DNA of 64,000 nucleotides. Source: Dictyoglomus thermophilum H-6-12. GTDB lineage: Bacteria > Dictyoglomota > Dictyoglomia > Dictyoglomales > Dictyoglomaceae. How positions within the stretch are numbered: the first letter of the stretch is position 1; every line of letters begins with the position of its first letter. The notes beneath the pieces are model-generated. The model did no database searches. It was not told the DNA's origin and saw only the letters and a list, made by a program, of their open reading frames with translations. Of the stretch, positions 62,846-64,000 are shown in pieces. The DNA lies in contig NC_011297.1 of assembly GCF_000020965.1 (NCBI RefSeq), positions 1,894,525 to 1,958,524 on the forward strand, in the 5' to 3' direction. Position numbers and translations under genes: made by a program.

Positions 62846-64000
62846 TTAACCTATACTCACCTCCTCAGAAGGATACTCAATTTGTGATCTCTTAGAGAAA
62901 GGTATTAGAACCGCCATACCCGCAGTAACGGTACCAACCCTTCCTAAAAACATAGTCAAAATAATAACAATTCTTGCAAAAGGGGAAAGATAAGGAGTAA
63001 TTCCTGTAGAAAGTCCTACAGTACCAAAGGCAGATACTACCTCAAAAAGTATATTTAAGGGTGGAAAGGGCTCAGTAATAAGAAGCAAAAACCAACTAAC
63101 AACTACCAAAGTTAATGAAAGCAGAAATACTGTATATGCTCTTTTTACATTTTCCCAAGGTATAGCTCTGTCCTTAAAACGTACACTTTTTCTCTCAAGA
63201 ATAACAGCAGTAACACTTAACCACAAAACAAGAAAGGTTACTGTTTTTATTCCTCCTCCAGTACCTCCAGGAGAAGCTCCAATAAACATTAAAACTATGA
63301 GAAAAAGCAATGTAGAAGGGTTCATTTTACCAATATTCAAGGTATTAAAACCAGCTGTCCTAGGAGTTACAGCCTGAAAATAGGAACCTAAAAGTTTGCC
63401 CCATAGATTTAGAGGCCTTAATGTATTTGGGTTATTATATTCAAGTACAAAAATTATGAGAGTACCAATTACAATTAGAAATAAAGTAGTAAGTAGAGCC
63501 ATCTTAGTGTGTAAAGAAAGATGCATTCTTATGCCTCTAATTTTCTGAATTATATCATGTATAACAATAAATCCTATTCCTCCAACTATAATAAGAGTCG
63601 TAATAGTAAAAACAAGATGAGCATTAGAAACGTATTCAGTGAAGCTCTTAAAACCGCCTATTAAGTCAAAACCAGCATTACAAAAAGCAGAAACAGAATG
63701 AAAAACAGCAAATTTTATACTCTTCAGAAGAGGATAATTTTTAATAAAAACAAAAAACAAAGAAAAGGCCCCTATAGTCTCAAAAACAAAAACAGTTATC
63801 AAGACATTTCTCAAAAAAGAAACAATACCTCTTAAAGAGGTAGCATTTAAAGAATATTGCAAAATTAGTCTTTCTCTAAGTTGAATTCTTCTATTTAAAA
63901 GAAGCATCATTCCTGTAGCAATTACAGCATAACTTAAGCCACCAATCTGTATAAGAAGAAGAATTACTAAATGCCCAAAATCAGACCAATAAGTACCTGT
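62846..64000 (-). CDS. TrkH/KtrB potassium-channel subunit, N-terminal part outside the window
   Basis: At least 385 residues are visible; the frame stays open to the window edge, so the 5' end is missing. The protein has many membrane helices and repeated K+ filter loops: HSVSAFCNAGFDLIGGF, AVTPRTAGFNTLNIG, and AFGTVGLSTGITP are the filter segments, and IQIGGLSYAVIATGM is the helix before the first visible repeat. It forms the K+ (or Na+/K+) uptake pore controlled by the downstream RCK protein. The internal ATG at 63910 is not the start. Confidence 0.9.
   Translation of the reverse strand, partial: TGTYWSDFGHLVILLLIQIGGLSYAVIATGMMLLLNRRIQLRERLILQYSLNATSLRGIVSFLRNVLITVFVFETIGAFSLFFVFIKNYPLLKSIKFAVFHSVSAFCNAGFDLIGGFKSFTEYVSNAHLVFTITTLIIVGGIGFIVIHDIIQKIRGIRMHLSLHTKMALLTTLFLIVIGTLIIFVLEYNNPNTLRPLNLWGKLLGSYFQAVTPRTAGFNTLNIGKMNPSTLLFLIVLMFIGASPGGTGGGIKTVTFLVLWLSVTAVILERKSVRFKDRAIPWENVKRAYTVFLLSLTLVVVSWFLLLITEPFPPLNILFEVVSAFGTVGLSTGITPYLSPFARIVIILTMFLGRVGTVTAGMAVLIPFSKRSQIEYPSEEVSIG

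Overview
The window is AT-rich, densely packed bacterial DNA that I assign to the thermophilic anaerobe Dictyoglomus. The strongest evidence is the secreted family 11 xylanase at 37.4-38.5 kb, whose sequence matches my memory of Dictyoglomus thermophilum XynB almost residue for residue. A four-subunit pyruvate:ferredoxin oxidoreductase, a family-5 oligosaccharide ABC importer, many HD-GYP signalling proteins and C-terminal-Phe beta-barrel proteins fit that host. No tRNA, rRNA, insertion sequence or CRISPR array was seen.

Layout. 0-3.9 kb: the end of a ferritin-like gene, a perfect parS site, parA-parB, then a PAS-GGDEF-HD-GYP protein and a HAD phosphatase. 3.8-6.6 kb: NADP isocitrate dehydrogenase and an unrecognised 480-residue protein, divergent with overlapping promoters. 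6.7-14.8 kb: a family-5 sugar/peptide ABC importer (binding protein, attenuating terminator, two permeases, two ATPases) ending in a GH3 beta-glucosidase, so probably beta-gluco-oligosaccharide uptake and hydrolysis. 14.9-16.3 kb: a small membrane protein and a membrane-anchored DUF362 protein. 16.4-20 kb: a cytoplasmic GH20 hexosaminidase convergent with nagA and a SIS-domain gene, an amino-sugar module. 20-24.4 kb: a TPR/HTH-like protein, a divergent 46-residue secreted-peptide gene and a receptor with periplasmic-binding, GAF and HD-GYP domains. This is the best candidate for an undescribed signalling system, but the idea is inference. 24.3-27.6 kb: a COG2403 P-loop protein, an amino-acid racemase and an EamA transporter. 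27.6-37.4 kb: a MoxR/DUF58/von Willebrand A cluster, with a possible one-base frameshift at the start of its third gene. 37.4-40.6 kb: xynB with a long structured leader, and a divergent ABC exporter. 40.6-45.4 kb: a TrmO-FmdE fusion, an aldo/keto reductase and a FecBCD-type metal-chelate importer. 45.5-47.8 kb: a response regulator and another HD-GYP protein. 47.9-52.8 kb: two paralogous predicted outer-membrane beta-barrels. 52.9-60.3 kb: metG, dnaX, ebfC, recR and porGDAB. 60.3-64 kb: endonuclease IV, a CE7 acetyl esterase and a Trk/Ktr potassium system cut by the window end.

Functionally the window combines plant-polysaccharide use (xylanase, acetyl-xylan esterase, beta-glucosidase and its importer), amino-sugar use, pyruvate oxidation through ferredoxin, and several cyclic-di-nucleotide-type signalling proteins. 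A recurring feature is a -10 box only 7-8 bases before an ATG with no Shine-Dalgarno sequence, which suggests leaderless mRNAs for several genes. Genes inside operons instead carry strong GGAGG-type sites. Start codons were moved from the longest reading frame wherever the ribosome-binding site decided the matter.
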